Positions 24,441 to 33,006 of a DNA stretch of 64,000 bases are shown here, piece by piece; the first letter of the stretch is position 1; each line of letters opens with the position of its first letter. The position numbers and the translations under genes were made by a program. The stretch lies in contig CM077593.1 in assembly GCA_039654915.1 (NCBI GenBank), positions 115,499,413 through 115,563,412 of the forward strand, in the 5' to 3' direction. The stretch comes from Aquilaria yunnanensis. Lineage: Eukaryota > Streptophyta > Magnoliopsida > Malvales > Thymelaeaceae. The notes below the pieces were generated by a model. The model was given only the letters and a program-made list of their open reading frames with translations, was not told where the DNA came from and did not search any database.

Positions 24441-24971
24441 CTTAGGACCTCGAGCGAAATTTATATGAAAACAATTGAAATTGGAATAATTTTCTTCGAA
24501 AGTGTGAATTTTCATAATAGGCGAGCGCAAAGAATTAGGCTTCGATAAAACGAGTGAATCTTGACGATGACAATAACACTGACAAATTATGTAAAGGGAA
24601 CGGATGTTTGGAATCAATATTCAAGGTTCATCTAATATTTTCTTCAGTAAATATAGATTCCCTTGTGAGATATGTCATCCGAATAAGGTTAAAGCTTAAC
24701 TACCCCAAAATGTTATGCCTAGTAGACCTAATAGGATGCGTCTCAAGAGTAACAAAAATTACTCTTTACTCAGCCATTCCAACCTAAAGGCATTGCCCTA
24801 TGGTTTTAATATCAGCATGGACGAAACTATCTTATATAGAAAAAAAGAAATTCCCTGAAAAGAAAAACTAAAACACGAAAGAAAATGCTGATAATAAAAC
24901 TAAAGGACAAGAAAAACGGATCAGATCGCTTCTTTCTTCCACAATACTTCAACAGGGTGAGTAGAGGACCA
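24441..24971. other. spacer between the hairpin array and LOG
   Basis: Unique sequence with no supported ORF. On the minus strand it is the likely 3' UTR of LOG. Confidence 0.5.
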
Positions 24972-25601
24972 TTATGGGAGTGAACTGGTCGGGAAAGACT
25001 GTCGTGTCCAGTCTATCTGAATCATTGCTGGATCTGATTCAGGAACAAAAGCTTGTATTTTATCTAGCAATTCTTCAGCAGTTGTTGCGGATATTATAAT
25101 TCGCCGTGCCACTCTTGATATGAAATTCTTCTGCATAGCATAATCCATAAAAGCTATCAGACCTGTAAAGAAATTGTTAACATTCAATAGCCCAATAGAT
25201 TTCTTATGCAAATTAAGTTGGGCCATGGAAGCGATTTGGAAGACTTCTCCTAATGTACCAAAACCGCCGGGTAAAGCGATGAAAGCATCAGCATTTAAAA
25301 GCATTTGTAGCACACGTTCTTGCAGATTTTTGACCACTAGCTCCTCTCCGATCGTGCCCCCAGAAATAAACTTCAAAGGTCCTGGGATAATGCATAGAAC
25401 TTGACTTCCTCCTAAAGATGCTGCTGATGCTACGCCTCCCATTAATCCGACACTACCTCCTCCATAAACTAAATGTATTTTACGCTCAGCTAATACTCTA
25501 CCCAAATGGTTGGCTGCCTTTAAATATTCTTCATCTTTTCCAGGAAAAGCCCCAGAAAATACACAAATACTTCGGGATTTACGAGTTGAGGTTTTCTCCA
25601 T
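24972..25601 (-). CDS. LOG-like: LOG-family cytokinin riboside 5'-monophosphate phosphoribohydrolase, retroelement-borne
   Basis: 209 codons without introns, starting at the Met that begins MEKTSTRKSRSICVFSG (25601). An upstream in-frame Met (25688) lies beyond the TATA box at 25634-25641, so it is unlikely. LOG enzymes cleave cytokinin riboside monophosphates to release the active base. Seen here: the Rossmann-type start SICVFSGAFPG, YGGGSVGLMGGVA at about residues 45-57, and PGGFGTLGE, matching the family's PGGxGTxxE signature. The Arg before the signature is kept (LQERVLQM), although its surroundings differ from the usual plant motif. Length is normal for the family. Plant LOG genes normally have several introns, so the intronless state fits passage through RNA. 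It is the last cassette of the retroelement cargo and shares a promoter box with the zinc-finger genes. Activity is plausible but unproven. Confidence 0.88.
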   Translation of the reverse strand: MEKTSTRKSRSICVFSGAFPGKDEEYLKAANHLGRVLAERKIHLVYGGGSVGLMGGVASAASLGGSQVLCIIPGPLKFISGGTIGEELVVKNLQERVLQMLLNADAFIALPGGFGTLGEVFQIASMAQLNLHKKSIGLLNVNNFFTGLIAFMDYAMQKNFISRVARRIIISATTAEELLDKIQAFVPESDPAMIQIDWTRQSFPTSSLP

Positions 25602-25633
25602 TCCTATCCTTACTCTTGTGAGAAAAGAGGATA

Positions 25634-25641
25634 TATTTATA
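25634..25641 (-). promoter_or_regulatory. TATA box of LOG with shared upstream box
   Basis: Minus strand TTCATCTCTATAAATATA ends about 30 bp before the LOG start codon. The same TTCATC-N-CTATAAAT box precedes the zinc-finger genes at 26903 and 27729, so these cassettes appear to have homologous core promoters. Confidence 0.65.
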
Positions 25642-25689
25642 GAGATGAAGAAAGAAGGCAATAATTTTATTTTCAAGAATGGATACATT

Positions 25690-26225
25690 ATTGCTAGCTA
25701 TTCACAGTAGTCACGAGTATGACTCTGGTCAGGTATGGGTACACTATCGTTAAAAGAGGAGGAAAATTTTCAAAATAGCTGCTAGCATGTACAGTAGTCA
25801 CTACTGTAGCTTACGTCAGGAGTAGGTACGTGATTGTTGAAAGAGAAGGAAAATTTCAAAAGTGGCAGCTATATACAGTAGTCCGTGTCAGGAGTGGGTA
25901 CATTATTGCCAAAGGAGAAGGAAAATTTCAAAAGCAACAGCTAGCATGTACAGTAATCGTGACTTTGGTTCACGTCAGGAGTGGATACATTATTACCAAA
26001 AGGGGAGGAAAATTTCAAAAGCGACGGCTAGCATGTACAGTAATCGTGACTGTTGCTCACGTCAGGAGTGGATACATTATTCTTGGAATAGAAGGAAAAT
26101 TTTCAAAAATGACAACTAGCCTGTACAGTAGTCGTGACTGTGGATCACGTCAGGAGTGGATACATTATTACCAAAAGGGGAGGAAAATTTCAAAAGCGAC
26201 AGCTAGCACGTACAGTAATCGTGAC
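25690..26225. repeat. 87-bp tandem repeat upstream of LOG (about six units)
   Basis: Units run from TACATTATT through GGGGAGGAAAATTTCAAAAG and GCTAGCATGTACAGTAATCG to a GTGACT...TCACGTCAGGAG end. Each full unit carries ACGTCA (TGACGT on the minus strand, a bZIP/TGA-factor core) and a short inverted pair CGTGA/TCACG. Single diverged copies of the same module lie at about 26938-27020 and 27765-27860 upstream of the zinc-finger genes C and B. The array therefore looks like local amplification of a cassette upstream region. Confidence 0.85.
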
Positions 26226-26277
26226 TTTGATCCTCGTCTTCCACTGGCTTTGCGTCCAGTAATGGCTTCAATGCTTT

Positions 26278-26826
26278 CTATGAATCGGTGATTTGCATCT
26301 CATCTAGCTTTCTTACAAACTGGCAAACAGGGTCGTTTAAAGTCAGATTCTTAATATTGTAGCGATCTCGTTCTTTTTGGAAAGTCATCCATAAACCGAC
26401 AATCCCAAATTGCACCATTCCACAAGAGTGCGCTTCAAGAGTCTCTCGAATATTTTCCAGAGATTCCTTACGCAGTCCATTCTTAATGAAACTTCTTCTA
26501 TCTTGACGATTTCTGGTGATCACTCCTGGAGAACGACATTTAGTGCCACAAATCCACCATCCACAATTATGACAAATGCCTAGCCTCTTTGCTCTTCTCT
26601 TTTTGGCATAAGCGCTTTTACCGAAGCCGGACATACGGGTAAAGAATGCTTCTGGAACTTCACCAGCTGAACGAACCTTAGCCTCGATTAGCCATCGCAC
26701 ATTATCAGGAATGCCTTTTTGCATAAATACTCTGAATCGTTCACATCTAGCTTGATAAATCTTTTTAAGAACATTTATTGAAAGGGAAGGAAAATATTTT
26801 CGCAGTGTGGAAAGAGAAGACTCCAT
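26278..26826 (-). CDS. retroelement-borne basic zinc-finger protein, paralogue C (viral NABP-like)
   Basis: 182 codons from the Met aligned with its paralogues (26826); a Met five codons upstream is also in frame. The N-terminus is predicted helical (LRKYFPSL, VLKKIYQARCERF). It is followed by a very basic stretch, GKSAYAKKRRAKRLG, then a C-X2-C-X4-C-X3-C cluster (CHNCGWWICGTKC), then a further basic region and a conserved C-terminal block (LNDPVCQFV). A basic patch directly before a four-cysteine finger is the layout of the small cysteine-rich nucleic-acid-binding proteins of carlavirus-type plant viruses, some of which suppress RNA silencing. The match is by pattern only. It could instead be an unrelated host zinc-finger family. 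It lies upstream of LOG and is followed by the module amplified there. Confidence 0.7.
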   Translation of the reverse strand: MESSLSTLRKYFPSLSINVLKKIYQARCERFRVFMQKGIPDNVRWLIEAKVRSAGEVPEAFFTRMSGFGKSAYAKKRRAKRLGICHNCGWWICGTKCRSPGVITRNRQDRRSFIKNGLRKESLENIRETLEAHSCGMVQFGIVGLWMTFQKERDRYNIKNLTLNDPVCQFVRKLDEMQITDS

Positions 26827-26895
26827 TGATGAAGGAGGCATTTAAGAGAAGAAGAAAGGAATTAGTGATTGTAGGAAACGGAAATAACTTATACG

Positions 26896-26903
26896 TATTT
26901 ATA
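26896..26903 (-). promoter_or_regulatory. TATA box of paralogue C
   Basis: Minus strand TTCATCACTATAAATA, about 70 bp before the start codon, shares its upstream hexamer with the LOG and paralogue B promoters. Confidence 0.6.
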
Positions 26904-27163
26904 GTGATGAAAGGATAACGCGTTAATTACACTTACAGAAGCAAGTACATTATTGTCAAAAGAAAAGACAAATGACAGCTTATATGTACAGCAATCATGA
27001 CTGTGGCTCTCATCTTCCACTGATTTATGTCCAGTAATGGCTTCAATGCCTTCTATAAGTTGGGGATTTGCTTCCCATCCAGTTTTCTTACAAACTGACA
27101 AACAGGGTCGTTTAAAGTCACATTCCCAAGACTGTAACGGTTTCGTTCTTTATGGTAAGTCCT

Positions 27164-27601
27164 TCATAAACCGATAATTTCACCTTGCACTTTTCCACAA
27201 GAATGCGTTTCAAGAGTCTCTCGGATATCTTCCAGAGATTCCTTACGCAGGCCATTCTTAATGAATTTTCTTTTATCTTCACGATTTATGGAGATGTATC
27301 CTAAAGAGCGACATTTAGTATTACAATTCCATCGCCCACATTTATAACACACGCCTAGTCTCTTTGCTCTTCGCCTTTTGGCATAACGGCTTTTACCTAA
27401 ACCGGACATGTGGGGCATAAATGTATCTGGAACTTCACCCGCCAAACGGACCTTAGCTTCAATTATCCACTGCACATTATCGGGAATGCCTTTGCGTGTA
27501 AAAACTCTGATTCTTTCACATCTAGCAAGGTAGATCTTTTTAAGGACTTTTATTGGAAGGGAAGGAAAGTATTTTCGCAGTGCAGAAAGAGTAGAATCCA
27601 T
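27164..27601 (-). CDS. retroelement-borne basic zinc-finger protein, paralogue B (C-terminally truncated)
   Basis: 145 codons aligned from the first residue with paralogues A and C: the same helical N-terminus, the basic stretch GKSRYAKRRRAKRLG and the finger CYKCGRWNCNTKC. It stops after GEIIGL, where A and C continue with Trp; the Trp codon has become TGA. Sequence similar to the paralogues' last 35 or so codons continues downstream with a second stop nearby, so this copy has lost the conserved C-terminal block. The finger and basic patch are intact, so a shortened protein could still bind nucleic acid. Function otherwise as for paralogue C. Confidence 0.65.
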   Translation of the reverse strand: MDSTLSALRKYFPSLPIKVLKKIYLARCERIRVFTRKGIPDNVQWIIEAKVRLAGEVPDTFMPHMSGLGKSRYAKRRRAKRLGVCYKCGRWNCNTKCRSLGYISINREDKRKFIKNGLRKESLEDIRETLETHSCGKVQGEIIGL

Positions 27602-27720
27602 TGATGAGAGAAGAATTTGAGAGAAGAGGGAAATGAATCAGTTATTGTAGGAGACTGGAATAACCGAATTTAGAAGTCACGGGGTATCTTATCCGCTGCT
27701 TAATCAGAAGGAAGAACACG

Positions 27721-27729
27721 CATTTATAG
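27721..27729 (-). promoter_or_regulatory. TATA-like box of paralogue B
   Basis: Minus strand TTCATCACTATAAATG, about 120 bp before the start codon, homologous to the boxes before paralogue C and LOG. Confidence 0.5.
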
Positions 27730-27890
27730 TGATGAAAAGGGATAACGTGTCAATTACACTTAGGGGAGCATGTACATCTGTCAAAAGAAAATGCAAACTT
27801 TTCCAAATATAACAAATTGTATGTACAGTAATTGTGACTGTGGCTCACATCTTCCACTGGTTTTACGTCCAGTAACGGCATTAACGGCTT

Positions 27891-28439
27891 CTATGAGTCG
27901 AGGATTTGCTTCCCATCCAGTTGTTTTACAAGCTGGCAAACAGGGTCATTTACAGCCAGATTCCCGGGACTGTAACGGTTTCGTTCTTCATGAAAAATGC
28001 TCCATAAACCAAGAAGTTCACGTTGCACAGATCCACAAGAATGCGTCTCAAGAGTTAATTGGATATCATCCAACGAGTCCTTACTCAGGCCATTCTTAAT
28101 GAATCGTATTTTATCTTCTCGATTATTAGAGATCATCCCTAAAGAACGACATTTAGTATTACAAGTCCACCGTCCACATTTATGGCAGACTTGTAACCTT
28201 TTCGCTCTTCGCTTTTTGGCATAAGAGCTTTTGCCTATACCAGGCATGTGAGACACAAATGCCTCTGGGATTTCACCTGCCAGACGAACCTTGGCTTCGA
28301 TTAACCACCGCACATCTTCAAGGATTCCTTTGTGCATCAGAACTCTTAATCGTTCACAGTGAACTTGGTAGATCTTTTTGAGAATGTTCATTGGGAGAGA
28401 AGGAAAATATTTTCGTAAGACAGAAAAAGTAGGATCCAT
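27891..28439 (-). CDS. retroelement-borne basic zinc-finger protein, paralogue A (viral NABP-like)
   Basis: 182 codons, the same length as paralogue C. Basic stretch GKSSYAKKRRAKRLQ at residues 69-83; cysteines at 85, 88, 93 and 97 (CHKCGRWTCNTKC); a second basic region at about 107-120; a conserved C-terminal VNDPVCQLV. It is the first cargo gene after gag on the element's sense strand. No intron, signal peptide or membrane segment is visible. Upstream, only a weak TATA-like stretch (AAAATAAAGTA near 28565) is seen, not the clear box of the other cassettes. Homology between A, B and C covers the coding and intergenic parts, so the cassette was tandemly duplicated inside the element and then diverged. 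The viral-type assignment is a motif-level inference. Confidence 0.7.
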   Translation of the reverse strand: MDPTFSVLRKYFPSLPMNILKKIYQVHCERLRVLMHKGILEDVRWLIEAKVRLAGEIPEAFVSHMPGIGKSSYAKKRRAKRLQVCHKCGRWTCNTKCRSLGMISNNREDKIRFIKNGLSKDSLDDIQLTLETHSCGSVQRELLGLWSIFHEERNRYSPGNLAVNDPVCQLVKQLDGKQILDS

Positions 28440-28688
28440 TTTCTAGAGGGAAGTAAAAGAAAGAAGAGAGGAAAGAATCAGTTATTATGGGCAACTGAGA
28501 GAACCGACTTGAGAGTCACGGAGTACCGTATCCGCCGTTTAACCGGAAAAGTGGATCCTACTTTATTTTGATGTGAATGATATTTCTTATCTTTGATATT
28601 CCATCCAGCTGATGTCGATCGAGTCCTTGATTATTGAATCTTTTGTCCGCTTTTGACAAAGTTTCAACGACAATATTTCTTGATGTCT

Positions 28689-28921
28689 GCCTTATCTTTG
28701 ACCACAGCTATCTCTTATCTTGGATGCTGCTAAGCTGGCATCAATCCTGTCCTACCAGGTGTAGCCTCGATTATTGAATCAATTACCAGGCTTTTGACAA
28801 TATTGTCTACTTTATATTTTTTTTTATATCTGCCTTATCCTTGGCTATAGTTATCTCTTATCTTGGATACTACTAGCTGGCATCAATCCTATCCTTCCAG
28901 GTGTAGCCTCGATTATTGAAT
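28689..28921. repeat. tandem duplication, period about 141 bp
   Basis: The block TGCCTTATC...TATCTCTTATCTTGGAT...GGTGTAGCCTCGATTATTGAAT occurs twice (about 28689 and 28830) with about 85-90% identity by eye. Internal part of the retroelement, no ORF. Confidence 0.8.
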
Positions 28922-29154
28922 TGGTAGCCAAGCTTTTGACAATATTGTCTACCTTATCCTTGAATTGCTGATGGGGGTTGGTCCCGCATATTAGCTGTGT
29001 ATCCAGTGATAGATTGGTAAGAGCTGATGTTATTGAGATCTCAGCTTATACTGCTGTAACTGTGCTGTGAATGTGATTCCTGTTTGGTCCTTGTCATGTA
29101 AAAGCTATGCATGCATGATGTGAAATGCATGAATGCACAGCATGCGTAACTGAT

Positions 29155-29187
<33 letters not shown>

Positions 29188-29936
29188 AATCTAGCTCTTT
29201 ATGTCTTTGCTTTACTTTACTGGATCTTCTTTGTGATTTCCTTCTCGGACTATTATTGAATCTCTTTATGCTTTCCAGCTGTTGTCCATTGTCTCAAAAG
29301 CCTAACTCTTTTCAAAAATCTTCTTTCTTTGACTTGTTCTTTGAATTTTGGCCTCAATTTCTTTAAAGTTGGCCCGCCTCATAATTTATATCTCTTTCGG
29401 GTACTCATCCATTGTCATGGATTTGATACCATCAAAGGCTTTACTTTCAATGTCTGCTTTGCCCCTTTTCTTGTGACCGTGCCGACACTTACTTATTCCC
29501 ATGTTATAATCTGAATGATTGCTCTTCCTTGAACTCATGTTTTGATCCATAAGACTTGCCCCCTTGTCTATTGAACTTCTTTATTGGCGGTACTCCTCTT
29601 ACGCTTCGTAGAGACTACTTTGCCCCCCTGAATATGGTGTTTATGTGGAAAGAGATATCATCTCGCCTTTGATTTAACAGAAGGTCGAGCATTTCTAGAC
29701 CTTTGTGATGGCACTTGATCGTAAATTTCTCTTACAAGAACCACATCTTATTAAAGAAAGACTCAAGCTATGTCCTCACTTTTAAGTCTACATACATTAA
29801 TGAATAATGGTTTGGCCTTAAAGAAAAACTTTCATCAATTTGCAAAGCTTGACAAAGTAATTTACGGTCTTTGTTTTTAATTAAAATATCCTGCCATTCT
29901 TCCCTTTCCAACTCGAAGACATAAACTGTGCAAGGC
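28922..29936. other. retroelement internal region, no gene recognised
   Basis: Contains a 31-bp poly-T tract (29156-29186) and several short C-runs of the type CTTGCCCCC and TTTGCCCCCC (about 29556 and 29622), which are PPT-like on the element's sense strand. A 63-codon minus-strand ORF at 29768-29959 has no recognisable domain. This is where pol would be expected, and I find none. Confidence 0.6.
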
Positions 29937-30415
29937 AATAAGGTAGAAACATGATTCACAAGGATAGCCTTTTAGCTGAATGAGGATGATATCGAGAGGT
30001 AAATGTTAGGTGTGAGGAAAGTTAAGTTTGAATGTTTTTTTTTTTTTTTGTGGCAGTCTTTTAGCTGAATGAGAATAATATTAAGAGGTAAATATTAGGT
30101 CTGAGTAAAGTTAAGTTTGAGTGGTGTAAAAGAAGGGTATTTTAATACTACTCGTGAGCAGTATTAAATAAGGTAGAAACATGATTCACAATGATAGTCT
30201 TTTAGCTGAATGAGGATGATAAGTCTGAGGAAAGTTAAATTTAAGTGGTGTGAAAGAATGGTCTTTTAATACTACTCGTGAGCAGTATTAAATAAGGTAG
30301 AAACATGTTTCACAATGATAGTCTTTTAGCTGAATAAGGATGATAAGTCTGAGGAAAGTTAAGTTTAAGTGGTTTGAAAGAAGGGTCTTTTAATGCTACT
30401 CGTGAGCAAATTTGA
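29937..30415. repeat. tandem repeat, period about 115-125 bp, with hairpins
   Basis: Three to four units share AAGGTAGAAACATG, TAGTCTTTTAGCTGAAT and GAGGAAAGTTAAGTTT. Two units contain a strong palindrome, TTTAATACT...AGTATTAAA enclosing CTC-GT-GAG. Confidence 0.8.
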
Positions 30416-30718
30416 TTATGGTGAAAAACTCAATAGTGATGACCTCAAACTTGCCACTCTTTCCAGAAAGTTAAACCTCATCTGTTGCCCCCCAACTATC
30501 GTGGTCTTTATGTATGCTTGGCTTGAGGGTTGCTTTTGTGTTCTAAACCGCCTTTGCAGGTTTTCAGTCTAGAATCCATAGCTCACTTTTTTCTTTTTTT
30601 TTTTCTTTTGCTCTAGTTTGAGCCCTTTTTCCTTTTTTTTTTTGTTTTTTTGTTTTTTTTGTTTTTTTTTGTTTCCCCTTTTTTTTTTTTGTGAGCTATG
30701 GTGATGACATACTTGATA

Positions 30719-31025
30719 ACTCTCTTGAAGTGAGATGACTCAAGTGGCCTTGCTTGCTCGTGCTTGTTCTCAGTCCTTTTTGGTTTTGAATTTTCCCTTG
30801 TTGTCTTTTGATGGAAGGGATGAATTTCTCTTTTCGGAGTTTGTGTTGCCAAAGAACTGAGAACATAGCCTTCTTGAAGTGAAATGATTCAAGTGGCCTT
30901 AGCTGCTTGTGCTTGCTCTCAGTTTTTTTTTTTTTGTTTTGGATTTTCCCTTTAATGGCTTTTGATGGAAGGGAGGAACTTCTTTCCTTTGTTGGAATTT
31001 GTGTTGTGGAAAACTGAGAATTTTT
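30719..31025. repeat. tandem duplication, period about 147 bp, beside T/C-rich tracts
   Basis: A block with TCTTGAAGTGA, TCAAGTGGCCTT, TTTTGATGGAAGGGA and AACTGAGAA occurs twice. Upstream, 30590-30690 is a run of T with scattered C and G. Non-coding internal region of the retroelement. Confidence 0.8.
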
Positions 31026-31249
31026 TTTTTGTATTGAGCATTTGTGAGAATTGTGAGGCCACTGAAGTCATTTAATATGAGAGCTAACTTCTTTGGAAGT
31101 TAATCCCGGACTTCTTGCAAGGATGTTGATAATCACTGTGAATTTTTTTTTTTTAAGAGTTGGGGTGCAACATATGAAATCATTCTTGCTAGATTTAGTA
31201 GTACTTTCCAGATCACCACTATCAAATCTCCCTTAACTTTTTATTTTCA

Positions 31250-31560
31250 CCCACGAGTAGTATCATTTAGAAAGCAAAGTATGATGGCAATAATAGTTAG
31301 TGCAATGGCAAAGATTGAGAGATAGAGGTAAAAATGAAATTTTTGGTAAAAAGTGGTAGAATGTGTAGGTGTAATAATTGAATTAAAAAGTGGTAGAATG
31401 CATACATAACATCTTTTTATTGGAGAACAAAAAGAATTACCGGTTGTCAAAAAGTAAAGTGTGATGACAATAATGGATAGTATAATGGCAAAGAGTGTAA
31501 AAATGGAAAGTAGTAGAATGCACGCATTACATCTTTTTGTTGTACCAGAAAGAATACCAG
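31250..31560. repeat. imperfect duplication, period about 190 bp
   Basis: The blocks AAAGTATGATGGCAATAATAG / AAAGTGTGATGACAATAATGG and the GTGGTAGAATGCATAC...ATCTTTTT parts recur. Internal retroelement sequence without a gene. Confidence 0.65.
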
Positions 31561-31785
31561 GTGTTCATCTAACAAAGACTACACCCTAGATTCTGGACTA
31601 AATCTAGGAGATTTTTACTATTAGATTACTTTTGCAAGCTTTCAAAGATACAAGTTTATTCAAAGGATTCCCTGTCATTCGAAAATGTATGCGGACTGTT
31701 AGGTCAGATCTGACTTGGAGGCCTTCCAAAGTCAATGTAATTCTAGCTCGAAATCTTCACTTTTCAATTATCAATCACATCGGGC

Positions 31786-32706
31786 CTAGCAACTTGGACT
31801 TGGTTTTGCTTGATAAGGCGGCAATGGATTGTGGGTGACATTTGGCTCATCGGAAAAGTCCAACCACTTTGACTCGATTAATTGTTGAACTATACGCTTC
31901 AATGCCATGCAGTTTTCCAAGCCATGGCCTGGAACGCCATCATGATATGGGCAGGTAATGTTAGGGTCATACCACCTTGGATATGGGGGTTTGAATGGCT
32001 TTGTAGGAATTGGACGGATAAATTGTCTTTCGATGAGTTTTGGGTATAACTCAGTATAAGTCATGGAAATTGGTGTGAAAACTTCTCTTGGTCTTGGTGC
32101 AGGTACTGGAGGAGTAGGAGCAGGTGGCCATGACTGATTAGGTCTGTTAAAAGGATAATTGTTGGGCCTATTGGAAGGATAATCATTGGGCCTATTGGAA
32201 GGATAATCATTGGGCCTATTTGGAGGATAATTATTGGGCCTATTCAGAGGATAATCATTGGGCCTATTTGGAAGGTAATTATCGGGCCCATTGGCAAAAT
32301 AGGATAGGCGAGGTCCGATAGCCACAGTATCCACGAGGGGAATCCTTCTTCCGCGTCCTATTTGTTGCACTTCGTCATCTTTTCTTCTGGATGGTCCTCC
32401 TCTTTTCATAGGATTATTAAAGGATTCAGCAATATTCCCAGTCCTAATCTCATGCTCGATTCTTTCTCCAGACATGACAATGTTAGAAAAATTAGTTGCC
32501 GAATTGCCAATGAGTTCGTCATAATATAAGTATTTCAGTGTCTGGACAAACAAAGTGACCATTTCTCTTTCTGTCATGGGTGGCTGAACTTGTGCTTCTT
32601 GAATTGCTTTCGCCTTGATTAGCTCGATCAATTGTCTCATTTGTTCGGCCATACTTTCTATCTTGGACTCTATCTTTATGAGACGTCCTTCGATTTGTTC
32701 TGCCAT
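31786..32706 (-). CDS. gag: Ty3/gypsy gag remnant with internal deletion
   Basis: 306 codons. The N-terminus is a coiled-coil-like stretch (residues about 1-40). Then comes an abrupt step into the middle-to-late gag region beginning VQPPMTEREM and SGERIEHEI. A degenerate seven-residue repeat of NRPN(D/N)YP type follows (about residues 137-190), and a C-terminal CPYHDGVPGHGLENCMALK motif, typical of plant Ty3/gypsy gag next to the protease boundary. Plant gags of this type carry a Retrotrans_gag core of roughly 130 residues between the coiled coil and the PPMTERE-like segment. That core is missing here and the frame is kept, so the deletion is internal. Without the core it probably cannot form particles alone. 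No protease or polymerase follows the stop. Confidence 0.85.
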   Translation of the reverse strand: MAEQIEGRLIKIESKIESMAEQMRQLIELIKAKAIQEAQVQPPMTEREMVTLFVQTLKYLYYDELIGNSATNFSNIVMSGERIEHEIRTGNIAESFNNPMKRGGPSRRKDDEVQQIGRGRRIPLVDTVAIGPRLSYFANGPDNYLPNRPNDYPLNRPNNYPPNRPNDYPSNRPNDYPSNRPNNYPFNRPNQSWPPAPTPPVPAPRPREVFTPISMTYTELYPKLIERQFIRPIPTKPFKPPYPRWYDPNITCPYHDGVPGHGLENCMALKRIVQQLIESKWLDFSDEPNVTHNPLPPYQAKPSPSC

Positions 32707-32824
32707 TAATCTTATTTGGAGCCGAGTTGAATATCGGTGTCGAGGTCCAATTTTATCCTTTTAAAAGTAAGGTATATTTTATTAGATCCTATGTGTATGT
32801 GATTGATGCAATGGATGCATGTAG

Positions 32825-33006
32825 GAAAAATGAGATTATGTTTTTATCAGACTTTGTATGCACGTGATTAATGTAATGGATGTATGCAATGAGATTATGT
32901 TTTTATCAGACTTTATATGCACGTGATTAATGTAATGGATGTATGCAATGAGATTATGTTTTTATCAGACTTTATATGCACGTGATTAATGTAATGGATG
33001 TATGCG
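32825..33006. repeat. 59-bp tandem repeat, three units
   Basis: Units ATGAGATTATGTTTTTATCAG...GTAATGGATGTATGC repeat at 59-bp spacing, almost identical. They lie in the element's leader between PBS and gag. Confidence 0.9.

Noticed and set aside
23062..24617. Minus-strand repeat ORFs with MEPLPR-type motifs, and a CRISPR-like look of regular repeats
   Set aside because: The open frames follow from the tandem unit. Repeat 'spacers' are themselves repeats (GATTGATTGAT), the context is a eukaryotic retroelement, and there are no cas genes.
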